NCBI RefSeq assembly: GCF_030503615.1
Contig: NZ_CP129963.1
Location: forward strand, 2,790,001 to 2,854,000
DNA: 64,000 nucleotides
Source: Sphingobacterium sp. BN32
Lineage (GTDB): Bacteria; Bacteroidota; Bacteroidia; Sphingobacteriales; Sphingobacteriaceae
Direction: 5' to 3'
The position numbers and the translations under genes were made by a program. Of this stretch, positions 1 to 9,913 are shown piece after piece. The stretch's first letter is position 1, and every line of letters begins with the position of its first letter. Under the pieces are notes generated by a model. The model searched no databases. It was given only the letters and a program-made list of their open reading frames with translations, and was not told the DNA's origin.

Positions 1-2385
1 AAAGATCTGTTGATTGATTGCCAAGGAAACTGGGGCGATCCGATCACCGGAGACTCTGCTGCCGCCCCTCGTTATATTGAGGGTAGATTATCAAAGTTTG
101 CAAACGAAGTAGTCTTCAATCCAGATACGACTGATTGGCAACTGAGTTATGATGGCCGGAATAAGGAGCCCGTAACTCTACCTGTCAAATTCCCTTTATT
201 GCTTGCCCAAGGAGCGGAAGGTATCGCGGTTGGTCTCGCTACGAAAATTATGCCGCATAACTTCAATGAATTGATTGAAGGCTCTATACAAGTTTTACGT
301 GGCGAACGTCCTTCAATTTATCCAGATTTCCCTACCGGTGGTCTAGCAGATGTTTCTGCGTACAACGAAGGTCGACGTGGTGGTAAAATACGTGTGAGAG
401 CGAAAATTGAAGAGCGTGATAAGAAAACCCTAGCCATCACAGAAATACCGTATGGAACAACTACAGGAAGTCTGATTGATAGTATCGTAACGGCGAACGA
501 AAAGGGTAAGATTAAGATTAAAAAAATTGAAGATAACACAGCCGGAACGGTTGAAATCATGGTTCATCTTGCACCTGGAATCTCTCCAGATGTAACCATA
601 GATGCACTTTACGCATTTACCGCTTGTGAGACGTCCATCTCTCCAAATACCTGTGTAATCAAGAATAATAAGCCGCTCTTTATGAGTGTCAATGATATCT
701 TGATCGAAAATACGAAGCAGACAAAAAGCCTCATAAAACAGGAATTAGAGATCTGTCTGCATGAGCTGCAAGAAAAGATATTCTTTAGCTCGCTCTTGAA
801 GATATTCATTCAAGAAGGGATGTATAAACATTCAGACTATGAGAATGCTGGAGATTTTGACACCGTTGTTACGGTTTTGAACCGCCTATTCGAACCTTTC
901 TTCCCCCAGTTCTACAGAACCATCGAGCCTGAAGATTATAAACGTTTGATCGACAAACCGATGAGCAGTATTACGCGATTCGACGTGAAGAAAGCCGACG
1001 AACAGATGAAATCGCTTGAAGATGAAATCAAAGAAGTTCGAAAGAATCTTAGAAACCTAACAGAATATACGATTGAATGGTTTGAGTATATCCGTGGCAA
1101 GTACGGGAAAGATCGCGTTCGTAAGACGGAACTGCGAGTATTCGATCGCGTAGAGGCAACACAGGTAGCACTAGCGAATGCGAAACTTTATGTCAACCGG
1201 GAAGAGGGTTTCATTGGTACCAACATGAAGAAAGATGAGCTAGTAGGCGATTGTTCTGATATCGACGACATCATCGTGTTCCGAGCAGATGGAAAATACT
1301 CTGTTGTTAAAATTCAAGATAAAGTCTTTGTTGGTAAAGACATTATCCATGTCGCGGTATTCAAAAAAGGTGATGAGCGAACAGTTTATAATGTAATATA
1401 TAAGGATGGCGGCACTGGGACAAGTTATATCAAACGATTTGCAGTGACCGGTGTTACGCGCGATAAAGATTATGATATAGGTAAGGCGACGAAGGGTTCT
1501 AAAATTCTATATTTCACAGCGAATTCTAACGGAGAAGCTGAAGTAGTAAACATTCAATTAAAGCCACATTCTAAACTTCGTAAGCTAACGTTTGATATGG
1601 ATTTCGCGGAAATCGCAATCAAGGGTAGAGCTTCTCAAGGAAATATTGTAAGCAAGTATCCAGTTAAGAAAGTGTCGTTCAAAAGTGCTGGTGTTTCTAC
1701 GCTTGCAGGTCGCAAAATCTGGTATGATGATGTGTTGAAACGACTAAATGCAGACGAAAGAGGTCGCTTTCTAGGTGAGTTCGATGGTGATGATAAGATT
1801 CTATTAACGATGAGCGACGGAAGTTATGAATTGTCTAACTTTGACCTAAGCAATCACTTCGATGACAAGATGACGCGAATGGAGAAGTTTCATCCGCAAC
1901 AGGTTTATACAGCAATCCACCAAGATAGCAAAGGAACTTATTACGTGAAACGTTTCAATTTTGATGATTTGCCTGTTGGGAAAAGAATGAAGTTTATCGG
2001 CGAAGACAGCAAGCTCATTCTACTTACTAACAACGACGAACCTTTAGTAGCTTTAGATATACTTAAAGGCAAGTCACAAACCAAAGAGCATATCGATCAA
2101 CCATTGAATGAAATCGTTGATGTAAAAGGCATGAAAGCACAAGGAAATAGGCTGTCTTTTCATACGGTCAAAAAGATCAAGTTAATGACTGACGAAAAAG
2201 ACCTTTCGACTTCTATCGATCCGATAGTAGAAGAGACATCGAATGTAGACTCAACAGAAAATCTTAATAAGTCGGCAGAGAATCCTGAAGCTACAGAAAA
2301 GAATGACGCATCGGATATTTCATTCGAAATAACTAATCCGGACGACATACAAATGGATGATTCTGGACAAATGGGATTATTCTAA
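1..2385 (+). CDS. parC: DNA topoisomerase IV subunit A (5'-truncated by window edge)
   Basis: Type IIA topoisomerase breakage-reunion subunit, which decatenates or relaxes DNA together with a ParE-type partner. The reading frame is open from base 1, so the true start lies outside the window. The visible part begins at the catalytic loop GDSAAAPRYIEGR; the tyrosine in PRY (residue 25 of the visible part) is the expected DNA-linking residue. The tower and coiled-coil region follows, then a beta-propeller-like C-terminal domain (roughly residues 400-700) with only a degenerate GyrA box (KGRASQGN), which favours topoisomerase IV over gyrase. The tail from about residue 730 is acidic and low-complexity. 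A strong hairpin follows the stop codon, so the gene probably ends its transcript. The ParC/GyrA choice is inferred from the C-terminal domain only. Confidence 0.9.
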   Translation, partial: KDLLIDCQGNWGDPITGDSAAAPRYIEGRLSKFANEVVFNPDTTDWQLSYDGRNKEPVTLPVKFPLLLAQGAEGIAVGLATKIMPHNFNELIEGSIQVLRGERPSIYPDFPTGGLADVSAYNEGRRGGKIRVRAKIEERDKKTLAITEIPYGTTTGSLIDSIVTANEKGKIKIKKIEDNTAGTVEIMVHLAPGISPDVTIDALYAFTACETSISPNTCVIKNNKPLFMSVNDILIENTKQTKSLIKQELEICLHELQEKIFFSSLLKIFIQEGMYKHSDYENAGDFDTVVTVLNRLFEPFFPQFYRTIEPEDYKRLIDKPMSSITRFDVKKADEQMKSLEDEIKEVRKNLRNLTEYTIEWFEYIRGKYGKDRVRKTELRVFDRVEATQVALANAKLYVNREEGFIGTNMKKDELVGDCSDIDDIIVFRADGKYSVVKIQDKVFVGKDIIHVAVFKKGDERTVYNVIYKDGGTGTSYIKRFAVTGVTRDKDYDIGKATKGSKILYFTANSNGEAEVVNIQLKPHSKLRKLTFDMDFAEIAIKGRASQGNIVSKYPVKKVSFKSAGVSTLAGRKIWYDDVLKRLNADERGRFLGEFDGDDKILLTMSDGSYELSNFDLSNHFDDKMTRMEKFHPQQVYTAIHQDSKGTYYVKRFNFDDLPVGKRMKFIGEDSKLILLTNNDEPLVALDILKGKSQTKEHIDQPLNEIVDVKGMKAQGNRLSFHTVKKIKLMTDEKDLSTSIDPIVEETSNVDSTENLNKSAENPEATEKNDASDISFEITNPDDIQMDDSGQMGLF

Positions 2386-2389
2386 AATT

Positions 2390-2440
2390 AATACAAACGA
2401 GCAAACTCCTTACCATATGACTGCTTTGTTCGTTTGTATT
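2390..2440 (+). terminator. Hairpin terminator after topoisomerase IV A
   Basis: A 16-bp stem (2390-2405 with 2425-2440) is interrupted only by one G-T pair and encloses a 19-nt loop. It starts 5 nt after the stop codon. The T-tract is weak, so this could also be a 3' stabilising hairpin. Confidence 0.65.
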
Positions 2441-2686
2441 ATTAAAGTTTCTACTTAAATATGTTCCAAGTAACTTAAAGACTACATTTGATACGAACGA
2501 TCAAAAAAACGAATTCTTTTATACTATTTTTGATGACAATGGGATTTATCAATGGTTTTTGTGAAATAGCAATCCGTTAGAGAATTCGATAAATTATCTT
2601 TTAGAAAAATAATACTATTCTTTCTCACGATTAGAATTAGAAAGACATAAAATATTATCTTAAGACGCTCATTTAAGTCATTGAAC

Positions 2687-3427
2687 ATGATACCTAAAAA
2701 AATACACTATTGTTGGTTTGGTAAGGGTGAAAAATCAAAACTAATTAATAAATGTATAGAATCTTGGAAAAAATTCCTTCCCGAGTATGAGATTAAAGAA
2801 TGGAACGAATCAAATTTTGACTTAGAAGAATTCAGTTATGCGAAACAAGCATATGAAAATAGAAAGTTCGCATTTGTATCTGATGTCGTGCGTTTATATG
2901 CCTTAAAAAGTGAAGGTGGAATTTACTTAGATACAGATGTCGAGTTTATTAAACCCTTAACTGAAGATATACTCTCTCAAATTGCATTTTCAGGTTTTGA
3001 GGACAATAATAACGTTACGACTGGAATAATGGGAAGTGTGAAAAATTCTCAATGGATAAGCGACCTTCTGGAAGGTTATTACCAACGTAGTTTCGTTTCT
3101 GAAAATGGCGAAATTGATACTACAACTAATGTATTTTTCACGACTGAATTGATGAAGCAAATAGATGGTTTCACTTTGAATAACACATTTCAGATCATTC
3201 CAAATTATTGCACCTTATATCCTAGCGATTATTTCTGTCCGAAAAGCTGGGAAACATTAGAGATCAATTTGACGGATAACACGTACTGTATTCATCATTT
3301 TGCAGGATCCTGGAAGCCTGAACCCGTGTATAGCTTTGGATATAAAATCGCAAATGCATTGTTAGGGAGAAGAAACGCAAAAATAGCTTTCGATAAATAT
3401 CAAAATTTTAAAAAAATATTCAGGTAA
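2687..3427 (+). CDS. Glycosyltransferase with DXD motif (GT32-like sugar transferase)
   Basis: Small cytoplasmic sugar transferase of the glycosyltransferase-sugar-binding-region type (capsule or OCH1-like). It probably adds a nucleotide-sugar residue to a surface glycan. The N-terminus MIPKKIHYCWFG is characteristic of the family. SDVVRLYAL (about 65-73) and YLDTDVEF with the metal-binding DTD at about 82-84 form the donor site. At 246 residues it is full length for the family. I take the ATG at 2687 rather than the TTG two codons upstream because it gives the conserved start. No other glycan gene lies beside it: it sits alone between the topoisomerase gene and a convergent operon. The preceding 246 nt are AT-rich with no element I can name. 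Acceptor and donor sugars cannot be told from sequence. Confidence 0.8.
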   Translation: MIPKKIHYCWFGKGEKSKLINKCIESWKKFLPEYEIKEWNESNFDLEEFSYAKQAYENRKFAFVSDVVRLYALKSEGGIYLDTDVEFIKPLTEDILSQIAFSGFEDNNNVTTGIMGSVKNSQWISDLLEGYYQRSFVSENGEIDTTTNVFFTTELMKQIDGFTLNNTFQIIPNYCTLYPSDYFCPKSWETLEINLTDNTYCIHHFAGSWKPEPVYSFGYKIANALLGRRNAKIAFDKYQNFKKIFR

Positions 3428-3520
3428 TTCATGCTGTAGGATCATAATATTTTCGCTTAGGAGCACTCTTTATTTCTCCAGCAGAAAAGCAAAAGTCCAA
3501 ACCTTTATTTAACCAAACTC

Positions 3521-4651
3521 TTATTCCCACCAGAATAATTGATTAAAGCCCGACCTCTTCGTCCACTTTAAAGATTTATAATAACGTGAATAGTTGTATT
3601 GGTGTTGATCTGGAATATAACAGGATAAACCGGAAAAGCGCTTTAACGGAAAACCCAGAAAATGACTGGTATAGATTTTAAACAGAACGACTTTGTTAAT
3701 AGCTTCCTCCAGTTTTTTAGCATTTTCAGAGCTCAAATGTCGTTGTCCGAAATCCAGGAAGTCAAAGGCTGCGATTGGCGAAGTTCGATCTAAATCCAAT
3801 CGCTGAATTCCATCGCGTCGAACCCTTTCCACATTCATCTCAGAGATCAAACTCCTTGTTGTTTCTGCTAACATTTCCAATTTTTTCATGTCAATAAGAG
3901 AAAATGTTGCCGAGCGCAAGATTCCATCCTTTTCGTTATAATATTCATATGTTGATCGAGCTACGTCCATGAGTCCCGATAGTATGTCGGGGTCAAACAA
4001 CCCATTCAAGACCTGGTGGTAGGGCATACCGGTATTGATAATCTCCGTTGGAGATGCCAACACGAACGGAGTTATATCCTTTAGTTCATATAGTACTTCT
4101 ACAGATGCCATCGAACAAGCGTCAAAAACAAGGAAGTCCAAATTTTGTGGGAGAGCAGCTCTCAGCGCTTTGATATCCATTGTCTTCCCGTCATCATCAC
4201 CAAAAGATCTCGTTTTTTGTTTCGCTGTTCCCGGCAACCAATTGGAGGCATGCGACCAAAGCACCAGTCCGTAAGACTTAGCTGGTGCAAGGTTCTGCAT
4301 ATCCTCCATCACCATTTTCATGATTGTTGGATCGGAAGAGTCATGGTCAGGATAGCTTTTCAGAACCGCACTCCTTATCTCTCTGGAATCGTCAAAACTA
4401 ATGCGATAGATGCGAGGAGATTGACCGAATATTTTTGCATACACAACTAACGAACCGTCGATGTTTCGAATGCCTTCCTCCATCTGATTGATGTTATCAT
4501 AAGCATTCGACGCAAGGTTATTATTGGCCGCCATGTAAAGCATAACAGTACGTTCAGCTAATATTTTATGTGGTTCCTTTTTACAGGAAATCAATACCGT
4601 GAACAGCAATAATGCAAAGAACCGAAACAACCAAATGTTAAATATGCGCAT
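3521..4651 (-). CDS. Clostripain-family (C11) cysteine peptidase, lipoprotein
   Basis: Predicted surface or periplasmic lipoprotein (signal peptide with lipobox VLISC, Cys23) followed by a C11 caspase-like peptidase fold. The catalytic pair is visible as LWSHAS (His134) and VFDACSMAS (Cys179), each after a hydrophobic strand as in clostripain. C11 enzymes usually cleave after Arg or Lys. A TTG at 4672 overlaps the upstream stop codon, but the ATG at 4651 gives a normal-length signal peptide, so I use that. It is the last gene of the six-gene minus-strand operon starting at 12931 and follows the EEP nuclease gene closely. Its place in a nuclease/receptor operon suggests processing of surface proteins or of nucleoprotein, but that is inference. 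Confidence 0.78.
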   Translation of the reverse strand: MRIFNIWLFRFFALLLFTVLISCKKEPHKILAERTVMLYMAANNNLASNAYDNINQMEEGIRNIDGSLVVYAKIFGQSPRIYRISFDDSREIRSAVLKSYPDHDSSDPTIMKMVMEDMQNLAPAKSYGLVLWSHASNWLPGTAKQKTRSFGDDDGKTMDIKALRAALPQNLDFLVFDACSMASVEVLYELKDITPFVLASPTEIINTGMPYHQVLNGLFDPDILSGLMDVARSTYEYYNEKDGILRSATFSLIDMKKLEMLAETTRSLISEMNVERVRRDGIQRLDLDRTSPIAAFDFLDFGQRHLSSENAKKLEEAINKVVLFKIYTSHFLGFPLKRFSGLSCYIPDQHQYNYSRYYKSLKWTKRSGFNQLFWWE

Positions 4652-4668
4652 ACTGAACAGTTTAAACG

Positions 4669-5712
4669 TCAATTTATAATTTCCTTAATTAGGTAAAGAA
4701 TAACAGGAAAATGGTCGGAGTAGCCGTTTTGAAACATATTACCTGAAAACGTCCTGAATGGATAGCCCTTATAGCGACCTTCCTTACTGATTAAAAAATC
4801 AGGATTAAAGATCTCCGACTTCCAAAACCTCAACTTCCCTCTATCTGCATTGAGCAAGGGTGATGAGATGATCAATTGATCAAACAAATTCCATTTACCC
4901 AAATATCCTAAAGTCCCTATGCCTCTTTGATAGAAGCCGTACATAGTATTGAATAGCCCGCCCTCGATTACATCCTGTTTTTTCACTCGAGCTCCCAATT
5001 CTTTCGTCAAACTCTTATCTACTGGGTCATCATTGAAATCACCCATGATGATGATCTTAGCATCTGGACTTATACGCTGCAACGAATCTACACTGGATTT
5101 TAAAATAGTGGCAGCATGCCCTCTAAGTTTCCATGAGTCTGCTGTAAACCGAGATGGCCAATGGTTCACATAGACATAGATTGTCTCTTCCGACAGTCTT
5201 CCTTTCACAAAGAGTATATCCCTAGTTACATAAGTAGCTTTTTCAGGCATCTTGAAAGGAATTGCTCTAGACTCTAACAGCTCGAACTGTCTGGCATCAT
5301 AGAGCATCGCCACATCAATCCCCCTACGATCTGGAGAATCAAAATGTACAATTTGATAGTTATTTTCACGAATCCCTGGGTCAGCAACTAGATCTTGTAA
5401 AACCCTCTTATTTTCGATTTCACATACTCCTATAAGAGCTGGTCCTGACGGACTATATTGTTTGCCTAGTTGAGATAACACATGCCCTAACCTTCGTATT
5501 TTCTTGGCATACTTTTCTTCCGTCCATTGCAATGGCCCCATGGGTGTAAATTCAGCGTCATTCCCAGACGTGTCTGCAAAGGCATCAAAAAGATTCTCCA
5601 AATTATAAAAAGCGAGAGGGAAAACTTGGAACTGCTTCTTCTGGGCAAAGGCAGAAGTTACCAGCTGGACATAAAGCAATAAAAACAGCTTGACAATAAA
5701 TAATCGCTTCAT
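4669..5712 (-). CDS. Secreted endonuclease/exonuclease/phosphatase (EEP) family protein
   Basis: Member of the DNase I-like EEP superfamily, metal-dependent phosphodiesterases. A signal peptide ends near residue 23 (SAFAQ), so the enzyme is exported. Active-site motifs are in the expected order: FYNLENLFDA (35-44), GVCEIEN with Glu98, VNHWPSR with His184, MGDFNDDP with Asp225 and Asn227, and YSDHFPV near the C-terminus. At 347 residues it is complete. Its start codon overlaps the stop of the DUF5689 gene (TGATG at 5710-5714), so the two are translationally coupled. Pairing of an EEP protein with a DUF5689 lipoprotein and a TonB receptor is, from memory, recurrent in Bacteroidota. The substrate could be DNA, RNA or a phosphoester such as a phospholipid head group; sequence alone does not decide. 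Confidence 0.85.
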   Translation of the reverse strand: MKRLFIVKLFLLLYVQLVTSAFAQKKQFQVFPLAFYNLENLFDAFADTSGNDAEFTPMGPLQWTEEKYAKKIRRLGHVLSQLGKQYSPSGPALIGVCEIENKRVLQDLVADPGIRENNYQIVHFDSPDRRGIDVAMLYDARQFELLESRAIPFKMPEKATYVTRDILFVKGRLSEETIYVYVNHWPSRFTADSWKLRGHAATILKSSVDSLQRISPDAKIIIMGDFNDDPVDKSLTKELGARVKKQDVIEGGLFNTMYGFYQRGIGTLGYLGKWNLFDQLIISSPLLNADRGKLRFWKSEIFNPDFLISKEGRYKGYPFRTFSGNMFQNGYSDHFPVILYLIKEIIN

Positions 5713-7073
5713 CAGTGAATTCTTTTACCGCTTAAGACAATAATTTCTTCTTTTTTCTCTATAGCACTCCCGCTTAGTTCAATATTATCTAATCGGAAAC
5801 CAATCTTGTTCGATTGCGAAGACGAAATGAATTCAATAATAAGATTAGAAGATTGCGGCAAGTTTTTCAATTCAATCGTATAATATTTGCCATTGTCTCC
5901 CGCCGCATTAGAAATAACTTTACTCGGAACCACCATCATATTGCCGTTTACTCGAATCTGAATTTGATCAAGATTTGCCGTAGATCCCGCATCAAATAGA
6001 TTCGCTGTCAAATCATATTTAAGATTGACAACACCCTTATTAAGGCTGTTGATGCCAGAAATCTTAATGATCGCATCCCTATTTGCCGGTAACCAGATAT
6101 GTGCGCCAGTTCCACTTGAGATGCTCCGAATATCAGCGTTTTTACTTGCATCCTCATATTTGACTGGAGCTTTCATATCGAAGTCCGTAAAATCATTAAT
6201 CTTTGGTCTGTTGCCCGAGCCGTAACGCTGGTTACCAAACGTCTCCTTAAAGAATATTGCTGAATTCGGCGCGACAGTCTCTTCTTCCGATCCGTCAAAA
6301 TCACCGATATCTGATTTCGTTCTTAAGACCAATTGCCAAGCACCATTAAAACGCCCCAATACACCAAACAATTTCCCTTTTCCTTTCGGTAATGGTTCTC
6401 GTGAGAAATCCGCGTAATTACTCGTCCGAACATCGAGAGTTTTCCCAGACGCATCTTTGATACTCTCATTTGTTGTACGATCGCCGGTAATAAACGCACT
6501 CTTTCCACCATTGACAAAGCGGATATCGTTAAATTCAACAAGCTGATGTAGATATTCTTCTGACATATCTTGAATTGCGATTTTCTTAGCCTCGACATTC
6601 TTCATGTTGGGCCAGGAATTAGCGAAGGCACGTGTTTGGAAATCGTCCCAACGAATACGGTTTGCTTGTGTGCTGGCCATTCCTAGCTGCAATTCATCGC
6701 CGTATTTTAACATAAATAAGCCTTTCAAATGCAGGAAAATCTCTTGCCCTACTTGATACGTTCCGTAGATTGCGTTCTGATCGATGCCAATATTCAATCC
6801 CGCGGTCTCATCTTGGATATAAATCTGTTTATAGATATTGCCAGATTCATCATTTCCTACGACGATACCTCTAATGATGAACTCATCCGTAACTTCCGTC
6901 GGGGCAGTAATATTCTTAAACTGTGTCTTTAGCTGTTTAATACTGATATTGTTCAGCTTTCCAGTGTATTTAGGTTCTGTTAAAGGTGGCGGAGAATAAT
7001 CACGCTCACAAGCAGCAATACACAAAGCCACTAACAGCAATAATAGGATATGTATCTTCTTCATCATTTTCAT
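5712..7073 (-). CDS. DUF5689 lipoprotein with C-terminal beta-sandwich module
   Basis: Predicted outer-membrane lipoprotein (lipobox CIAAC, Cys22). Residues about 35-260 match my recollection of the DUF5689 domain, an OB-fold-like unit (EFIIRGIVVGNDESGNIYKQ, YIQDETAGLNIGID). OB folds commonly bind nucleic acid, but I cannot show binding here. Residues about 275-440 form a separate beta-rich module (FFKETFGNQ, HIWLPANR, FRLDNIELSG) that is clearly related to the C-terminus of the fimbrillin-like protein two genes upstream. Only 3 nt separate it from the receptor gene and it overlaps the EEP gene, so the three are probably co-translated. It likely acts as the surface binding partner of the receptor, analogous to SusD in position but not in sequence. 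Confidence 0.8.
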   Translation of the reverse strand: MKMMKKIHILLLLLVALCIAACERDYSPPPLTEPKYTGKLNNISIKQLKTQFKNITAPTEVTDEFIIRGIVVGNDESGNIYKQIYIQDETAGLNIGIDQNAIYGTYQVGQEIFLHLKGLFMLKYGDELQLGMASTQANRIRWDDFQTRAFANSWPNMKNVEAKKIAIQDMSEEYLHQLVEFNDIRFVNGGKSAFITGDRTTNESIKDASGKTLDVRTSNYADFSREPLPKGKGKLFGVLGRFNGAWQLVLRTKSDIGDFDGSEEETVAPNSAIFFKETFGNQRYGSGNRPKINDFTDFDMKAPVKYEDASKNADIRSISSGTGAHIWLPANRDAIIKISGINSLNKGVVNLKYDLTANLFDAGSTANLDQIQIRVNGNMMVVPSKVISNAAGDNGKYYTIELKNLPQSSNLIIEFISSSQSNKIGFRLDNIELSGSAIEKKEEIIVLSGKRIH

Positions 7074-7076
7074 CTT

Positions 7077-9830
7077 TTAGAATCTATAACTCGTGTTCAA
7101 AAACACATTTAAACCCTGCATGTAAAAGTATCTTGGCGCGAATTGATTTGGCCACTTGGTGCTTAGTCTTCCCTGTTCAAACCCTCCAGTACGAATGCTT
7201 TTATCATTCATAAAATTGACGATAGAGAAATTAACGCTTAACGACTTTCTATTCTTCAGGTAGAGCAACTTGCCAATGGACCCATCAAAGGTAATAGCGT
7301 CCGTTAAGCGCTCTTGCGCACTTAGTTGTAGGTATGCCTTATAATTCTGTGGATCGTTAGGATTTATGTTCGCATAATTGGAAGCAATACGGCGTAGGGG
7401 TGCCGCCGACAAATACATCCTACCTGCATAATTACCGCTAATCTCGAAAAACCAAAAATCATAAAAATAACGTGCCGCCAATATTCCAGCAAACTGTGGC
7501 GTCCCTGACACATACACATTTTTTAAATACACCTTTTCCTGCACATTCACCAATTTTCCATTTTCCGAATTCATAGTCCCCATGGGATTGCCAGAATAAT
7601 AATATTCTCCCAAATTCAAAATCGCATCAATGCTCCAATGTCGGTCGGGTGTAAATGTTGCAGCGCCTTCTACGCCACGGTGTACCTTCGATACGCCCGA
7701 TAACTGGTGGAAGACAAAGGTTCGCTCCGAATCATGGTAGTATTGCGTTCGCTCAACTTGGTCGTTAAAATTTGTCTGGAAAAAACTAATTCGTCCGGCT
7801 ATTTTCGGAGTCGAGAAGATATAATTTAAATCACTTTGAAAAATTCGAGCGCTTTTCAGGTTTAATGCGGTTTGATCGGTCGACCGGGACATAATATACG
7901 CTCGGTCTGGAACGGGAGCCTCTGTGAGCAAGCCCAGATTCATCGATAGAAAATGGCGGCCGGAAAACTTGTAATTTATCCCCCCTTTTAAAGCGAAATC
8001 AAAAAACTGATGCTTCCGACCCTTACCATAAGAAGAATTGGGGAATCGTCCATTTTTCATCCTTCCGCTTCGTCGAAAATCGGTATACGAGAACTTACTT
8101 CCATAATAAAAATCAAAAGACTTTTTTTTATGCTGATTATTAAACCAGATACTCGCCGATTGGATACCGATCTCAAAGTCATATCCAAAGATGTCACCAA
8201 CATAAACCTTACGATCTGGGAATACTAAATCATTCTGCTTTCGCGTTTCGAAATCTGAATACTCTTTCTCGCGTTCGGCAAACTTGTCATAGTCCGTCAC
8301 AAAGTCTGCTCCCAAAAGATCATTAACAGTTTTATACTGAAATGAAGTCGATTTTCTAGCCTCCACTCCCGCGGTAATAGACATATTATTATCGTAAAGT
8401 TTATGAAAATTAGCGTTCATGGTACCCTCTAATAGATCAAAATGCCTACGTTCGACCATATACAGGGCTTCTCCGCCATATTTTCTCCGATGTTCCGGGT
8501 TTCTGTTCTGTGCATAGAGATCATCCCAATCAATTTGTGTGGTTCGCGAATCCCCGGAAGTCCACCTATTCGTCAAACCACTAATATCTAAGGAAGCACG
8601 CGTACTGTCCAACAGTTGGTAGGACGGTAGTTTCCGGTAATAATCAGGACGGGGATCCATCGCGTCATACCAGTTCAAGGCTGAATTGCTATAACGGCCA
8701 TAATGCAGCATCGCCCCACTGCTCAAGGAAGTTCGATCATCCACACGCCACACATGTGATAAAATTACAGTGGGATCATAAGCTTTTACAATTCTTGAAT
8801 TCCGGACTTTCCCATTTTGATAACCCCAATTCGGGTTGTAGAGATTATTCTTTGTTAGATCGTAGGCTTCCTGAAATGACGAACCTTGTTGCCCTCGGAC
8901 GACCGGTGAGCCATAGGTGACAAGAGCGATGGAATGCCTTCCTTCATCCCATTGTCTTTCGACAGAGAGCGCATAAGAGACATTTTCGTAAGACGTTCCT
9001 TCAATATATCCACGGTCGGAAAATCGTCCACCCAAAGCGCCGACAAAAGCCCAGCCCCGATCAGACATCCCTGTCGCATAGCTTAAAATACTACGCGCAT
9101 AATAATTCCTGTTTGTATAAGACAGTGTAACCCTAGCACCGGGAGCATAAGATCCTGCCCGCATATTGATATTTTCAGACCCACCAATAGATCCGAAGGT
9201 GAAAGTGCCAGCATTATTGTAATTGACCACATCACCGTTACGCGTTAGGTCATTCAATGCACCAATGGATGCGTAATTAAAAACTCGACGGTATTGGTCA
9301 TTCGCCAATACCCCATTGATAAAAGTCTGCTCGTAGATCGGGTCATAACCGCGAACACGATATCGAAATGGAGATAATTTAAAACCAACCTTATTTAGGT
9401 AAATGTCATTTGATAAAATAACGGAGGACTGAACCTCCTGATTAGAGATATCCGCTTCGCCAAGCACATCTTCATCAATCACCCCTAACAGCATTTGATA
9501 ATCCACTTTCGGTTCAGGAACAAGTTCGATTGTATCCAAGCGCAAAGTCTCGCCCTCCTGAATAATCAAGTTCATTTGAAAAGGCCGATAACCCGCCGCT
9601 CGGATGCTGAGTTGTTCCGATCCTGCATCTAAGTTGACAAACAGGAACTGTCCCTGCTCATTACTGATTGTTGATTGCTGATTATTCGTTAGGTCGATCT
9701 GTATCCCAACTAATGGTGCTTGCGTTCCGGCTTCCAAAACAACAGCACGGAGTTGTGCTTTCTCTTGAGCAATAAGTAGTATGCTGCTTTCAAAGAGAAA
9801 GAATATGATAATAAGTAGCGTTCTACACAT
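7077..9830 (-). CDS. TonB-dependent outer-membrane receptor with N-terminal carboxypeptidase-regulatory-like domain
   Basis: Outer-membrane beta-barrel transporter of about 917 residues driven by TonB. After a signal peptide (ends near SILLIAQE) comes a carboxypeptidase-regulatory-like domain (LRAVVLEAGTQAPLVGIQID). A plug domain follows (FRYRVRGYDPIYEQTFINGV), then a long barrel rich in alternating aromatic strands and ending in aromatic YRF, the usual BamA signal. It lacks the SusC plug signature (GVVLVTTK type), so it is a non-SusC receptor. I use the ATG at 9830; a TTG 18 nt upstream is also in frame. Its neighbours (two secreted nucleases, DUF5689 and fimbrillin lipoproteins) suggest import of oligonucleotides, nucleosides or phosphate-containing fragments. 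The substrate is inferred only from context. Confidence 0.85.
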   Translation of the reverse strand: MCRTLLIIIFFLFESSILLIAQEKAQLRAVVLEAGTQAPLVGIQIDLTNNQQSTISNEQGQFLFVNLDAGSEQLSIRAAGYRPFQMNLIIQEGETLRLDTIELVPEPKVDYQMLLGVIDEDVLGEADISNQEVQSSVILSNDIYLNKVGFKLSPFRYRVRGYDPIYEQTFINGVLANDQYRRVFNYASIGALNDLTRNGDVVNYNNAGTFTFGSIGGSENINMRAGSYAPGARVTLSYTNRNYYARSILSYATGMSDRGWAFVGALGGRFSDRGYIEGTSYENVSYALSVERQWDEGRHSIALVTYGSPVVRGQQGSSFQEAYDLTKNNLYNPNWGYQNGKVRNSRIVKAYDPTVILSHVWRVDDRTSLSSGAMLHYGRYSNSALNWYDAMDPRPDYYRKLPSYQLLDSTRASLDISGLTNRWTSGDSRTTQIDWDDLYAQNRNPEHRRKYGGEALYMVERRHFDLLEGTMNANFHKLYDNNMSITAGVEARKSTSFQYKTVNDLLGADFVTDYDKFAEREKEYSDFETRKQNDLVFPDRKVYVGDIFGYDFEIGIQSASIWFNNQHKKKSFDFYYGSKFSYTDFRRSGRMKNGRFPNSSYGKGRKHQFFDFALKGGINYKFSGRHFLSMNLGLLTEAPVPDRAYIMSRSTDQTALNLKSARIFQSDLNYIFSTPKIAGRISFFQTNFNDQVERTQYYHDSERTFVFHQLSGVSKVHRGVEGAATFTPDRHWSIDAILNLGEYYYSGNPMGTMNSENGKLVNVQEKVYLKNVYVSGTPQFAGILAARYFYDFWFFEISGNYAGRMYLSAAPLRRIASNYANINPNDPQNYKAYLQLSAQERLTDAITFDGSIGKLLYLKNRKSLSVNFSIVNFMNDKSIRTGGFEQGRLSTKWPNQFAPRYFYMQGLNVFLNTSYRF

Positions 9831-9913
9831 ATGCCATTTATTGAACAAATAAAAACTGAAAGAATGAGGCTAGAGAATTAGCCTCACTCATAGAATCAAA
9901 CCTGGTTTTTAAC

